Origin: Pseudomonas sp. ATCC 13867
Lineage (GTDB): Bacteria; Pseudomonadota; Gammaproteobacteria; Pseudomonadales; Pseudomonadaceae
Assembly: GCF_000349845.1 (NCBI RefSeq)
Contig: NC_020829.1
Span: 1,488,001 to 1,552,000 of the forward strand
Reading direction: 5' to 3'
DNA: 64,000 bases
How positions within the stretch are numbered: the stretch's first letter is position 1; the number at the start of each line of letters is the position of its first letter. The notes beneath the pieces are model-generated. The model worked only from the letters and a program-made list of their open reading frames with translations. It was not told the DNA's origin and did not search any database. The translations under genes were made by a program, and so were the position numbers. This document shows positions 52,570-60,962 of the stretch, piece by piece.

Positions 52570-53772
52570 ATGCTCGATGCCTATATATACGCCGGCCTGC
52601 GCACTCCGTTCGGCCGCCATGCCGGAGCCCTGTCCCGGGTACGCCCAGACGACCTGGTCGGCGCGCTGCTGGCGCGGGTCGTGGAAACCTCCGGCTTCGC
52701 TGTCGACGACCTGGAGGATGTGATCCTCGGCTGCACCAACCAGGCCGGCGAGGATAGCCGCAACCTGGCGCGCAACGCCCTGCTCGCCGCCGGCCTGCCC
52801 TGGCGGGTGCCGGGGCAGACGGTCAACCGCCTGTGCGCCAGCGGCCTGTCGGCGGTGATCGACGCGGCGCGCGCGATCACCTGTGGCGAGGGCCGGCTGT
52901 ACCTGGCCGGCGGCGCCGAAAGCATGTCGCGCGCGCCGTTCGTCATGGGCAAGGCGGACAGCGCCTTCAGCCGGGCGCTGAACGTCTTCGACAGCACCAT
53001 CGGCGCGCGTTTCGCCAATCCGCGGCTGGTCGAGCGGCATGGCAACGACAGCATGCCGGAGACCGGCGACAACGTGGCGCGCGAGTTCGGCATCGCCCGG
53101 GAGGATGCGGACCGCTTCGCCGCCGCCTCCCAGGCGCGCTACCAGGCGGCGCTGCAGGCCGGTTTCTTCGCCGGCGAGATCATGCCCGTCGAGGTGCCGT
53201 CCGGGCGCAGGGGCGAGGTGCTGCTGGTCGAGCACGACGAGCATCCGCGCCCGCAATCGGACCTGGCGGCGCTGTCCCGCCTGCCGTCGCTGTTCCCCGG
53301 CGGCGTGGTGACCGCCGGCAACGCCTCGGGCATCAACGACGGCGCGGCGGTGCTGCTGCTCGGCGACCGCGAGATCGGCGAGCGCCACGGTGTGCGGCCG
53401 CTGGCGCGGGTCCTGGCCTCCGCCAGCGTCGGCGTGGAGCCGCGCATCATGGGCATCGGCCCGCACCGGGCGATCCAGGTCGCGCTGCAGCGCGCCGGCC
53501 TCGGCCTGCACGAGGTCGACCTCATCGAGATCAACGAGGCGTTCGCCTCGCAGGTCCTGGCCTGCCTGAAGGCGCTTGGCCTGGACTTCGACGACCCACG
53601 GGTCAACCCCAATGGCGGCGCCATCGCCCTTGGCCATCCGTTGGGCGCGTCCGGCGCCCGGCTGGTCCTGACCGCCAGCCGGGCGTTGCACAGCCGCAAC
53701 CTGCGTTACGCCGTGGTCAGCCTGTGCGTCGGGGTCGGCCAGGGCGTGGCGATGGTGATCGAGCGCGTCTGA
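52570..53772 (+). CDS. Acetyl-CoA acyltransferase (thiolase, PcaF-like)
   Basis: This 400-residue thiolase splits 3-oxoacyl-CoA with CoA to acetyl-CoA and a shortened acyl-CoA. The active-site residues are C89 (NRLCASGLSAV), H356 (LGHPLGASGAR) and C386 (VSLCVGVGQGVAMV). The N-terminus DAYIYAGLRTPFGRHAGALSRVRPDDLVG is very like beta-ketoadipyl-CoA thiolases (PcaF/PaaJ), which produce succinyl-CoA and acetyl-CoA. It follows the dehydrogenase by 30 bases, ending the beta-oxidation cycle of the operon. Dicarboxylate degradation is a good working guess but not proven by sequence. Confidence 0.93.
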   Translation: MLDAYIYAGLRTPFGRHAGALSRVRPDDLVGALLARVVETSGFAVDDLEDVILGCTNQAGEDSRNLARNALLAAGLPWRVPGQTVNRLCASGLSAVIDAARAITCGEGRLYLAGGAESMSRAPFVMGKADSAFSRALNVFDSTIGARFANPRLVERHGNDSMPETGDNVAREFGIAREDADRFAAASQARYQAALQAGFFAGEIMPVEVPSGRRGEVLLVEHDEHPRPQSDLAALSRLPSLFPGGVVTAGNASGINDGAAVLLLGDREIGERHGVRPLARVLASASVGVEPRIMGIGPHRAIQVALQRAGLGLHEVDLIEINEAFASQVLACLKALGLDFDDPRVNPNGGAIALGHPLGASGARLVLTASRALHSRNLRYAVVSLCVGVGQGVAMVIERV

Positions 53773-53824
53773 GGCGCGCGGACGGGGCGCCGTCCGGCGC
53801 CCTGGAGATTTCTGGAGAGCATCG

Positions 53825-55081
53825 ATGAACAACAACAAGAAAAACATCGTTTTCCTGCCGGCCGCCCTGGCTGCCTGCTGCGTCCCGCCGCTGGCGCTGG
53901 CCGACGGTTTCCTGGAGGACGGCAAGGCCAGCCTGTCCATGCGCAATTTCTACATGAACCGCGATTTCCGCGACGGCGCCGGCCGCTCGAAGAGCGATGA
54001 GTGGGCCCAGGGCTTTCTCCTCGACTACCGCTCGGGCTATACCGCCGGCACGCTCGGCGTCGGCCTGGACGTCCTCGGCAAGCTGGGCGTCAAGCTCGAT
54101 TCGAGTCCCGACCGCAGCGGCACCGGGCTGCTCCCGGTGCAGGGCGATGGGCGCGCGGCGGACGACTATGCTAGGCTCGATCCGACGGCCAAGCTGCGCA
54201 TCTCCCGCACGGAGCTGAAGATCGGCGCGCTGGTGCCCAAGCTGCCCACCGTGCAGCCCAACTACGGCCGCCTGTTCCCGCAGGTGTTCCAGGGCGGCCT
54301 GCTGACCTCCGGCGAAGTGAGCGGCCTGACCCTCAACCTGGGGCGCCTGGACGAGGTCAGCCAGCGCAACGAGGCGGGCACCAGCGACCTGGCGCTGTTC
54401 AACCGCAACGGCCGCTTCGCCGGGGCGGTGCAGGCCGACCACTTCTACCTGGGCGGCCTGGACTACCAGTTCGCGCCGGGCTGGACCGGAAGCTACCACT
54501 ACGGCGAGCTGGAGGATGTCTACGACCAGCACTTCCTCGGCCTGAAGAGCCAGACACGCATCGGCGCGGACAGCCTGGAAACCGACCTGCGCCTGGCGCT
54601 CAGCAGGGACGCCGGCGATGGGCGCGGCGGCAGGATCGACAACCGCTCCTTCAGCGGCCTGGTCACCTACCGCCTGCACAATGGCCACGCCATCGGCCTG
54701 GGTTACCAGCGCATGCACGGCGACAGCGCGTTTCCATACCTGGACGGGACCGATCCCTACCTGATCAACTTCGGCCAGTACGGCGATTTCGCCGAGGCCG
54801 GGGAACGCTCCTGGCAGGCGCGCTACGACTACGACTTCGCCCCGCTGGGCCTGCCCGGCCTGAGCTTCATGACCCGCTACTTCAGCGGCCGCGACGCGCA
54901 GCCGACCTCGGGCGCGGGCAGCCGCGAATGGGAGCGCGACACCGACATCAAGTACGTGCTGCAGAGCGGCGCCCTGAAGGGCCTGGGCCTGACCTGGCGC
55001 AACGCGACCTACCGCTCCGACTTCAGCCGCGACGTCGACGAGAACCGCCTGTACCTGAGCTACAGCATTGCGCTGTTCTGA
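53825..55081 (+). CDS. OprD-family outer-membrane porin
   Basis: This 418-residue protein has a signal peptide (about 1-27, cleavage after LALA) and an 18-strand barrel of the OprD/OpdX family: DGFLEDGKASLSMRNFYMNRDF and EWAQGFLLDYRSGYTAGTLGVGLDVLG at the N-terminus and DVDENRLYLSYSIALF at the end, with terminal Phe. Family members import carboxylates or basic amino acids, depending on subfamily (OccD or OccK). It lies 52 bases after the thiolase in the same operon, so it likely passes the pathway's acid across the outer membrane, with the MFS protein completing uptake. Confidence 0.93.
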   Translation: MNNNKKNIVFLPAALAACCVPPLALADGFLEDGKASLSMRNFYMNRDFRDGAGRSKSDEWAQGFLLDYRSGYTAGTLGVGLDVLGKLGVKLDSSPDRSGTGLLPVQGDGRAADDYARLDPTAKLRISRTELKIGALVPKLPTVQPNYGRLFPQVFQGGLLTSGEVSGLTLNLGRLDEVSQRNEAGTSDLALFNRNGRFAGAVQADHFYLGGLDYQFAPGWTGSYHYGELEDVYDQHFLGLKSQTRIGADSLETDLRLALSRDAGDGRGGRIDNRSFSGLVTYRLHNGHAIGLGYQRMHGDSAFPYLDGTDPYLINFGQYGDFAEAGERSWQARYDYDFAPLGLPGLSFMTRYFSGRDAQPTSGAGSREWERDTDIKYVLQSGALKGLGLTWRNATYRSDFSRDVDENRLYLSYSIALF

Positions 55082-55097
55082 TGGGTGTGGGCATTCG

Positions 55098-55162
55098 TTC
55101 GCGAGCAAGCTCGCTCCTACGAAGAGCAGGTGCTACCTGTAGGAGCGAGCTTGCTCGCGAAC
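55098..55162. repeat. REP doublet, tail-to-tail
   Basis: Two standard REP arms (TTCGCGAGC...CTCCTAC, then GTAGGAGC...CTCGCGAA) are 18 bases apart between the porin and the convergent metR gene. Confidence 0.9.
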
Positions 55163-55198
55163 ATCGGCCGAACATCGGCCCCGCAAGCGCTTCGCGAC

Positions 55199-56119
55199 TT
55201 ACCCCTTCGCCGCGCTGACCCCTTCCAGGGTGGCGAACGAGGTGTCCTTCGCCGTCAGCAGGAAGTCGCGCATGAACGGCGCGTCCAGCATGTCGGCACG
55301 GATCGCCGCGAACAGCGTGCAGTACAGACCTTTCTCCCCCAGGCGCTTGGCGGTGACGTAACCGCGCGAGCTGTATTCGTGCAGCGCCCAGTTGGGCAGG
55401 CTGCAGACGCCGCGCCCGGATGCCACCAGTTGCATCATCATCACCGTCAGTTCCGAGGTGCGCACCTGCGCCGGCTCGATGTCGGCCGGTTCCAGGAAGC
55501 GGGTGAAGATGTCCAGGCGGTCGCGTTCAATGGGGTAGGTGATCAGCGTCTGGCTGGCGAGGTCTTCCGGCACGATGAAGGACTTGCCGGACAGCGCATG
55601 GTGGTTGTCCACCGCCAGCAGCGCCTCGTAGGTGAACAGCGGCACATAGGTGATGCCGGCGAGGTCCACCGGGTCGGAGGTCACCACCAGGTCGAGGTCG
55701 CCGCGGGCCAGCGCCGGCAGCGGGGCGAAGGAGAAGCCCGAGGCGAGGTCCAGCTCCACTTCCGGCCAGGCGTCGCGGAACTGGTCGATGGTCGGCATCA
55801 GCCACTGGAAGCAGCTGTGGCACTCGATCGCCATGTGCAGGCGTCCCGCGGTGCCGCCGGCCAGCCGCGCCAGGTCGCGTTCGGCGCCGCGCAGTTGCGG
55901 CAGCACGGAATCCGCCAGTTGCAGCAGGCGCAGGCCGGCGCTGGTGAAGCGCACCGGCTTGGTCTTGCGGATGAACAGCGACAGGCCCAGGCGCTCCTCC
56001 AGCTCCTTGAACTGGTGGGAGAGGGCGGACTGGGTGAGGTGCAGGCGCTCGGCCGCCTCCACGAGACTGTCGGCCTCGCGCAGGGCGTGGAGGGTTTTCA
56101 GGTGACGGAGTTCAAGCAT
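55199..56119 (-). CDS. metR: LysR-family methionine regulator MetR
   Basis: This 306-residue regulator activates metE and other methionine genes, with homocysteine as co-inducer in the known family. The HTH covers residues 2-60 (LELRHLKTLHALREADSLVEAAERL and LTQSALSHQFKELEERLG), and the C-terminal ends in the MetR-typical DTSFATLEGV. I chose the ATG at 56119, since the family starts MLELRHLKTL; an upstream in-frame start adds 14 residues. It is divergent from metE (123 bases between starts), the standard enterobacterial and pseudomonad arrangement. A CTCA-N3-TGAG and a TGAG-N5-CTCA palindrome lie between them. Confidence 0.93.
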   Translation of the reverse strand: MLELRHLKTLHALREADSLVEAAERLHLTQSALSHQFKELEERLGLSLFIRKTKPVRFTSAGLRLLQLADSVLPQLRGAERDLARLAGGTAGRLHMAIECHSCFQWLMPTIDQFRDAWPEVELDLASGFSFAPLPALARGDLDLVVTSDPVDLAGITYVPLFTYEALLAVDNHHALSGKSFIVPEDLASQTLITYPIERDRLDIFTRFLEPADIEPAQVRTSELTVMMMQLVASGRGVCSLPNWALHEYSSRGYVTAKRLGEKGLYCTLFAAIRADMLDAPFMRDFLLTAKDTSFATLEGVSAAKG

Positions 56120-56134
56120 GATGCCGGCCTCGAT

Positions 56135-56145
56135 CTCAATATGAG
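56135..56145. promoter_or_regulatory. CTCAATATGAG palindrome in the metR-metE spacer
   Basis: A small inverted repeat CTCA-ATA-TGAG lies 16 bases from the metR start. It is a possible MetR-bound or LysR-type T-N11-A half element, not tested. Confidence 0.3.
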
Positions 56146-56172
56146 GAAAACTTGATTTCAACGCGAAGGAAT

Positions 56173-56185
56173 TGAGTTTGTCTCA
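56173..56185. promoter_or_regulatory. MetR-like operator TGAG-N5-CTCA before metE
   Basis: A perfect inverted repeat TGAG-TTTGT-CTCA has the layout of the E. coli MetR site (TGAA-N5-TTCA), with the last base of each half changed. It lies 58 bases before the metE ATG, a usual activator position. Confidence 0.5.
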
Positions 56186-56242
56186 TGAACACCCGGCTGT
56201 CGACAATGCCTGCATCTGACGTATTGGACTGGAGTTTCCGTC

Positions 56243-58555
56243 ATGGCATTGGCCCACACCCTCGGTTTTCCCCGCATCGGTCGCGACCGTGAACTGAAGA
56301 AGGCGTTGGAAGCCTTCTGGAAAGGCGAGCTGGATGAAGCCGGGCTGCGCAAGGTGGGGCGCGAGCTGCGCGCCGCGCACTGGCAGGTACAGAAGGACGC
56401 CGGTATCGATCTGCTGCCGGTGGGGGATTTCGCCTGGTATGACCAGGTGCTGACCCATTCTCTGACCTTCGGCGCGATTCCCGAGCGCTTCCGCCCGCAG
56501 GACGGCCAGCCGACGCTGCAGACCCTGTTCGCGATGGCCCGTGGCCGCGGCAACGATGCCTGCTGCGGCGGTGCGCATGGGCAGCCCGGCTTTGCGCAAG
56601 AGCTGACCAAGTGGTTCGACACCAATTACCACTACCTGGTCCCGGAGTTCAGCGTCGACCAGCAGTTCCAGTTGAGCTGGGAGCAACTGTTCGACGAGGT
56701 GGACGAGGCGCTGGCGCTGGGGCATGCGGTCAAGCCGGTGCTGATCGGCCCGCTGACCTACCTGTGGCTGGGCAAGCTCAAGGGCGAGCACGCCGGTTTC
56801 GACAAGCTCGACTTGCTCGAACGGCTGCTGCCGGTCTATGGCCAGATCTTCCAGCGTCTGGCCGCCCAGGGCGTGGAGTGGGTGCAGATCGACGAGCCGA
56901 TCCTGGCGCTCGACCTGCCGCAGGACTGGAAGAACGCATTCGAGCGCGCCTACAACCTGCTCCAGCGCGAACCGCTGAAGAAGCTGATCGCTACCTACTT
57001 CGGCGGTCTCGAAGACAACCTCGGGCTGGCCGCGAGCCTGCCGCTGGACGGCCTGCACATCGACCTGGTGCGCGCGCCGCAGCAGTACCCGAGCATTCTC
57101 GATCGCCTGCCGTCCTACAAGGTGCTGTCCCTGGGCCTGGTGAACGGCCGCAATGTCTGGCGCTGCGATCTCGAAGCGGCGCTGGAGGTACTGCGCCATG
57201 CCCACGAACGGCTGGGCGAGCGGCTCTGGGTTGCGCCGTCCTGTTCGTTGCTGCATTGCCCGGTGGACCTGGACCGCGAGGAGCAGTTGGAGGCCGAGCT
57301 GAAGGATTCCCTGGCTTTCGCCGTGCAGAAGTGCGCCGAAGTGGCGCTGCTGGCACGGGCGGTGAGCGAGCCCGAAGCGCCGGAGGTGCTTGCCGCGCTG
57401 GCCGGGAACGCGGCCGTGCGGGCCCGTCGCGCCGCTTCGCCGCGCATTCACAAGCCCGAGGTGCAGGCGCGAGTGGCCGGTATTCGTCCCCGGGATGCGC
57501 GACGCCAGTCGCCCTTTGCCGTGCGTATCGAAAAGCAGCGAGCCAGGCTCGACCTGCCGCTGTTCCCGACCACCACCATCGGTTCCTTCCCGCAGACGCC
57601 GGCGATCCGTCTGGCGCGCCAGGCGTTCCGTCAGGGGCAACTGTCCGAAGCGGACTACGCGGAGGCCATGCACGGCGAAATCCGTCACGCCGTGGAGCTG
57701 CAGGAAGGGCTTGGCCTGGATGTGCTGGTACATGGCGAGGCCGAGCGTAACGACATGGTCGAATACTTCGCCGAGCAGCTCGACGGCTACGCCTTCACCC
57801 GCTTCGGCTGGGTGCAGAGCTACGGTTCCCGCTGCGTGAAACCGGCGGTGATCTACGGCGACCTGAGCCGCCCGCAGGCCATGACCGTGGAGTGGATCAG
57901 GTATGCGCAGAGCCTCACCGGCAAGGTGATGAAGGGCATGCTGACCGGTCCGGTGACCATGCTGATGTGGTCCTTCCCGCGCGAGGATGTGCCGCGCGAG
58001 GTGCAGGCGCGTCAGTTGGCGCTGGCGATCCGCGACGAGGTGGAAGACCTGGAGCGCGCCGGCATCCGTATCGTGCAGATCGACGAAGCGGCGTTCCGCG
58101 AGGGCCTGCCGTTACGCCGGGAACAGTGGAAATCCTATCTGGACTGGGCCACCGAGGCCTTCCGCCTGTGTGCTTCGGGCGTGCGCGACGAAACCCAGAT
58201 CCACACCCACATGTGCTACAGCGAATTCAACGATGTGATCGAGTCCATCGCCGCGATGGACGCCGATGTGATCACTCTCGAGACTTCGCGCTCGGACATG
58301 GAGTTGCTGGAGGCCTTCGAGGCGTTCGAGTACCCCAACGAGATCGGCCCGGGCGTCTACGACATCCACTCGCCGCGCGTACCGGGTACCGAGGAAATGG
58401 TCGCCCTGCTGCGCAAGGCGGCGCAGCGGATTCCCGCCGGACGTCTGTGGGTCAACCCCGACTGCGGCCTGAAGACCCGTGGCTGGCCGGAGACGGAGGC
58501 GGCGCTGATCAACCTGGTCGCGGCGGCCCGCCAGTTGCGCCGCGAGTTCGCCTGA
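56243..58555 (+). CDS. metE: Cobalamin-independent methionine synthase MetE
   Basis: This 770-residue zinc enzyme methylates homocysteine with methyltetrahydropteroyl-triglutamate, the last step of methionine synthesis without B12. Length is family-typical. It has two barrels: an N-terminal one starting [26 protein letters not shown], and a catalytic C-terminal one beginning near [19 protein letters not shown]. Zinc ligands are likely in [12 protein letters not shown] (His and Cys), a later Glu, and the Cys of [12 protein letters not shown]. No cobalamin riboswitch fits in the 123-base spacer, so control should be by MetR. This complements the B12-uptake genes elsewhere in the window. Confidence 0.96.
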   Translation: MALAHTLGFPRIGRDRELKKALEAFWKGELDEAGLRKVGRELRAAHWQVQKDAGIDLLPVGDFAWYDQVLTHSLTFGAIPERFRPQDGQPTLQTLFAMARGRGNDACCGGAHGQPGFAQELTKWFDTNYHYLVPEFSVDQQFQLSWEQLFDEVDEALALGHAVKPVLIGPLTYLWLGKLKGEHAGFDKLDLLERLLPVYGQIFQRLAAQGVEWVQIDEPILALDLPQDWKNAFERAYNLLQREPLKKLIATYFGGLEDNLGLAASLPLDGLHIDLVRAPQQYPSILDRLPSYKVLSLGLVNGRNVWRCDLEAALEVLRHAHERLGERLWVAPSCSLLHCPVDLDREEQLEAELKDSLAFAVQKCAEVALLARAVSEPEAPEVLAALAGNAAVRARRAASPRIHKPEVQARVAGIRPRDARRQSPFAVRIEKQRARLDLPLFPTTTIGSFPQTPAIRLARQAFRQGQLSEADYAEAMHGEIRHAVELQEGLGLDVLVHGEAERNDMVEYFAEQLDGYAFTRFGWVQSYGSRCVKPAVIYGDLSRPQAMTVEWIRYAQSLTGKVMKGMLTGPVTMLMWSFPREDVPREVQARQLALAIRDEVEDLERAGIRIVQIDEAAFREGLPLRREQWKSYLDWATEAFRLCASGVRDETQIHTHMCYSEFNDVIESIAAMDADVITLETSRSDMELLEAFEAFEYPNEIGPGVYDIHSPRVPGTEEMVALLRKAAQRIPAGRLWVNPDCGLKTRGWPETEAALINLVAAARQLRREFA

Positions 58556-58564
58556 GCGCGGGTG

Positions 58565-59008
58565 TCACCAGCTCAGGTAGAACATGCTCTTGGCCAGCAC
58601 GACGATGGCCAGCACGTGGACGAACACGCTGTAGTGGATGCGCCGCGAGCGCTGGCCGGTCATGCGGCCGGTACGGAAGGAGTACATGGCGAAGGCGAAG
58701 TGTCCGAGCACGCTGGTGGCCAGCAGCAGCTTGAGGCTGAGCAGGGTGGCGAAGGGGGATGCCAGCGGATCGGCCAGCAGCGGCAGGTAGCGTAGGTACA
58801 GCATGCCCAGGCCGGCGCCGAACAGGGTCAGGATGACCCACGGCATCAGGTGCCGGGCGCGCCGGCCGACGGCGGCCTCCACCGCGCGCATGGCCCGCGC
58901 CGGTACGTGGCGGCGAACGCTCTCCAGGATCAGGACTTCGAAGAACACCGTGCCGATGAACAGGATCGCGGCGAGCAGGTGCAGGATGAGCAGGAGGGGG
59001 TAGGCCAT
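58565..59008 (-). CDS. CopD-like small integral membrane protein
   Basis: This 147-residue protein has four hydrophobic segments (about residues 4-24, 50-72, 85-108 and 124-143). The first carries [25 protein letters not shown] and the third [21 protein letters not shown], with conserved His residues that could bind copper or haem as in CopD-family proteins. Function is not shown for this small form. It is convergent with metE (9-base gap) and divergent from the alpha/beta hydrolase gene. Confidence 0.75.
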   Translation of the reverse strand: MAYPLLLILHLLAAILFIGTVFFEVLILESVRRHVPARAMRAVEAAVGRRARHLMPWVILTLFGAGLGMLYLRYLPLLADPLASPFATLLSLKLLLATSVLGHFAFAMYSFRTGRMTGQRSRRIHYSVFVHVLAIVVLAKSMFYLSW

Positions 59009-59201
59009 GTGAGCGGTTCCGTGCGGTGGTCCCTTATCTTCTCCAGCGGTGGGGCACTTCGCCCTTGATCAGGGTCAGGGGAAGGGCCGTCCGTGACCAC
59101 TCGGCGCCTTTCATCAAATTGTCACGGACCTGTGGCAGAGCGAATGACGGAAATTCATCAGAATCCCGTTCCACTGGGGTTTTGCGTTCCGGATTTTCAT
59201 C

Positions 59202-60197
59202 ATGCGTGCCTTCCTGCTGGCGGTCGCCCTTTTGTGCGGACTGCCCTCGCTTTCCTTTGCCGGCGATCGTTGCGATCCCAGGGTGCCGACCGATCTGGTC
59301 GACCTGGGCGACGTGCGCCTGGCCTACCAGAGCATCGGCCGTCCGCAGGACCCGACGCTGCTGCTGATCATGGGCCTGGGCGGCCAACTGATCCACTGGC
59401 CCGACGAGGTGGTCGAGGCGCTCTGCCAGCAGGGCTTCCGGGTGATCCGTTATGACAACCGCGATGTCGGGCTGTCCGCCTGGCGCATTCCCACGCCCAG
59501 CGACAACCTGACCTACGAAGTGATCCGCTACCGCCTGGGGCTGCCGGTGAGCGCTCCCTACAGCCTGACCGACATGGCGGACGATGCGCTGCGCCTGCTC
59601 GATGCCTTGCACGTCGAGCGTGCCCATGTGCTGGGCGCGAGCATGGGCGGGATGATCGCCCAGCACGTCGCCGACCTTGCGCCGGACCGGGTGATCAGCC
59701 TGACCCTGGTGATGACCAGTTCCGGCGCGGAGGGCCTGCCGGCGCCCAGCGAGTCGCTGTTGCGCCTGCTCGCCCGGCGCGAGGCCGCCAGCCGTGAGCA
59801 GGCCATCGAGCAGCAGGCCGACCTGCTGGCCGCGCTCGGCAGCCCCGACGTGCGCGACGACCGCCAGCAACTGCTGGAGCAGGCGGCCCGGTCCTACGAC
59901 CGTGCCTTCAACCCCGAGGGTGTGCAGCGGCAACTGCTGGCGATCCTCGCCGAACCGAGCCGGGTGGCCTTGCTCAACCGCCTGGACGTGCCGACCCTGG
60001 TGGTCCACGGCACCGCCGATCCGTTGCTGCCGGTGATGCACGGGGTGCATGTGGCGGCGCATATCCGTGGTTCGGAGCTGAAACTGATCCCCGGCATGGC
60101 GCACCGCTTCCAGGAGGATTTCAAGGCGCCGCTGCTCGGTGCGGTGCTGCCTTACCTGCGGGCGCATCACGGCGGCGGGCATGTCGCGCAGCTCTAG
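59202..60197 (+). CDS. Exported alpha/beta hydrolase
   Basis: This 331-residue hydrolase has a signal peptide (about 1-20, cleavage after SFAG or nearby) and an alpha/beta fold. The nucleophile elbow is GASMGGMIAQ (Ser), the oxyanion loop is LLLIMGLGGQLIHWPDE and the C-terminal His is in GMAHRFQEDF. It resembles the esterase/lipase-like group with an unusual periplasmic destination. Asp of the triad is likely in VHGTADPLLP. It stands alone with the degenerate REP after it. Substrate unknown. Confidence 0.88.
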   Translation: MRAFLLAVALLCGLPSLSFAGDRCDPRVPTDLVDLGDVRLAYQSIGRPQDPTLLLIMGLGGQLIHWPDEVVEALCQQGFRVIRYDNRDVGLSAWRIPTPSDNLTYEVIRYRLGLPVSAPYSLTDMADDALRLLDALHVERAHVLGASMGGMIAQHVADLAPDRVISLTLVMTSSGAEGLPAPSESLLRLLARREAASREQAIEQQADLLAALGSPDVRDDRQQLLEQAARSYDRAFNPEGVQRQLLAILAEPSRVALLNRLDVPTLVVHGTADPLLPVMHGVHVAAHIRGSELKLIPGMAHRFQEDFKAPLLGAVLPYLRAHHGGGHVAQL

Positions 60198-60213
60198 CGT
60201 CGCGCGGCTCTTT

Positions 60214-60292
60214 GCAGGAGCGAGCCTGCTCGCGAATCCGTTTCCCGGCGAGTTTTGGCGTCGGGCGGTTCGCGAGCACGCTCGCTGCGTAA
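60214..60292. repeat. Degenerate REP doublet
   Basis: The left arm is GCAGGAGC...CTCGCGAAT, the right arm GTTCGCGAG...GCTCGCTGC; both have several changes from the standard. It seems old compared to others in this window. Confidence 0.7.
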
Positions 60293-60299
60293 AGAGGCT

Positions 60300-60529
60300 T
60301 CCGGGCAACGGATTACCATCTGCAGACCGCGGGCACGGCGCTGGGTATCTCGCGCACCGCGATGCACAAGTGACCTGTGGCAGCGACGACAACCTGATCA
60401 GCAGGTGACCTGCTCGCCCAACGTCGAGGCCGTCTACGGCTGGCCGGCCACTTCCAGCAAGGACTTCCGGCGAGGACATCGCTGCCATGCAGGCCGTGTA
60501 CGACTGCGCCATCGCCGAGCGCGCCTGAT
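60300..60529 (+). pseudogene. Possible remnant of a small regulator-like gene
   Basis: One frame reads ATDYHLQTAGTALGISRTAMHK then stops; a second frame continues VTCSPNVEAVYGWPATSSKD, and a third ends GEDIAAMQAVYDCAIAERA with a stop. The first resembles a Cro/YdaS-type helix-turn-helix and the second recalls the C-terminus of such proteins, so a broken small regulator is possible. The frames do not line up and I have no family match. Confidence 0.3.
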
Positions 60530-60865
60530 TCAGTGCAGGCGCACCCAGATGGTCACCAGCAGCGAGGCGGCCACCAGCCAGGCCAGCGCCGCCATCGCCA
60601 GCGACAAATCCAGGCGCAGGCGATCCACCAATAGGTAGAGCGCGGCGAGGTAGACGAAGTAGGGGATGATCGACCACATGCCGAACGCGATGGTGGTCTT
60701 CAGGTCATCCAGCGAGCGACTCTTGCCCACAATGTAGTGGGCAATCAGGGCGAAGGTGGGAAACAGCGGCACCAGCCCGGCGATGTAGTAATTGCGTGTC
60801 TTCGACAGCGCGGCGAGGATCAGCACCACGCCGGCGCCGAGGGTTGCCTTGAGAATCAGGTCCAC
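60530..60865 (-). CDS. glpM: GlpM family membrane protein
   Basis: This 111-residue inner-membrane protein has four hydrophobic segments: LKATLGAGVVLILAALSKT, YYIAGLVPLFPTFALIAHYIVG, TTIAFGMWSIIPYFVYLAALYLL and LAMAALAWLVAASLLVTIWV. It is homologous in order and appearance to P. aeruginosa GlpM, which lies after glpD and was reported to affect alginate production; its molecular role is not known. The start is a GTG at 60865 with a weak ribosome site; other starts are possible. It lies about 100 bases after the glpD stop in the same direction. Confidence 0.85.
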   Translation of the reverse strand: MDLILKATLGAGVVLILAALSKTRNYYIAGLVPLFPTFALIAHYIVGKSRSLDDLKTTIAFGMWSIIPYFVYLAALYLLVDRLRLDLSLAMAALAWLVAASLLVTIWVRLH

Positions 60866-60962
60866 GAAGGTCTCGATACAGCGACGCCACAGGGATGATG
60901 GCGTCGAGCATTATCGGCGAGCATGGCGTTTGCCTCCAGGCCTGCAATCCGACCGCGGACGC

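Larger units (their letters stand above)
60198..60529. other. Intergenic region: degenerate REP pair and a decayed gene-like stretch
   Basis: After the alpha/beta hydrolase there is a mutated REP pair (60214-60292), followed by about 230 bases with short broken reading frames. No intact gene was found. The region is described further in the pseudogene entry. Confidence 0.5.

Noticed and set aside
50542..53946. A very long open frame (over 1100 codons) antisense to the hydratase, dehydrogenase and thiolase genes
   Set aside because: It is rich in His, Arg, Gln and Ala and has no recognisable motif; high-GC codon bias of the sense genes suppresses stops in this frame. The sense genes have clear catalytic motifs.
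56120..56242. A cobalamin riboswitch before metE
   Set aside because: The 123-base spacer is too short and has no B12-box sequence; MetR-type sites fit better.
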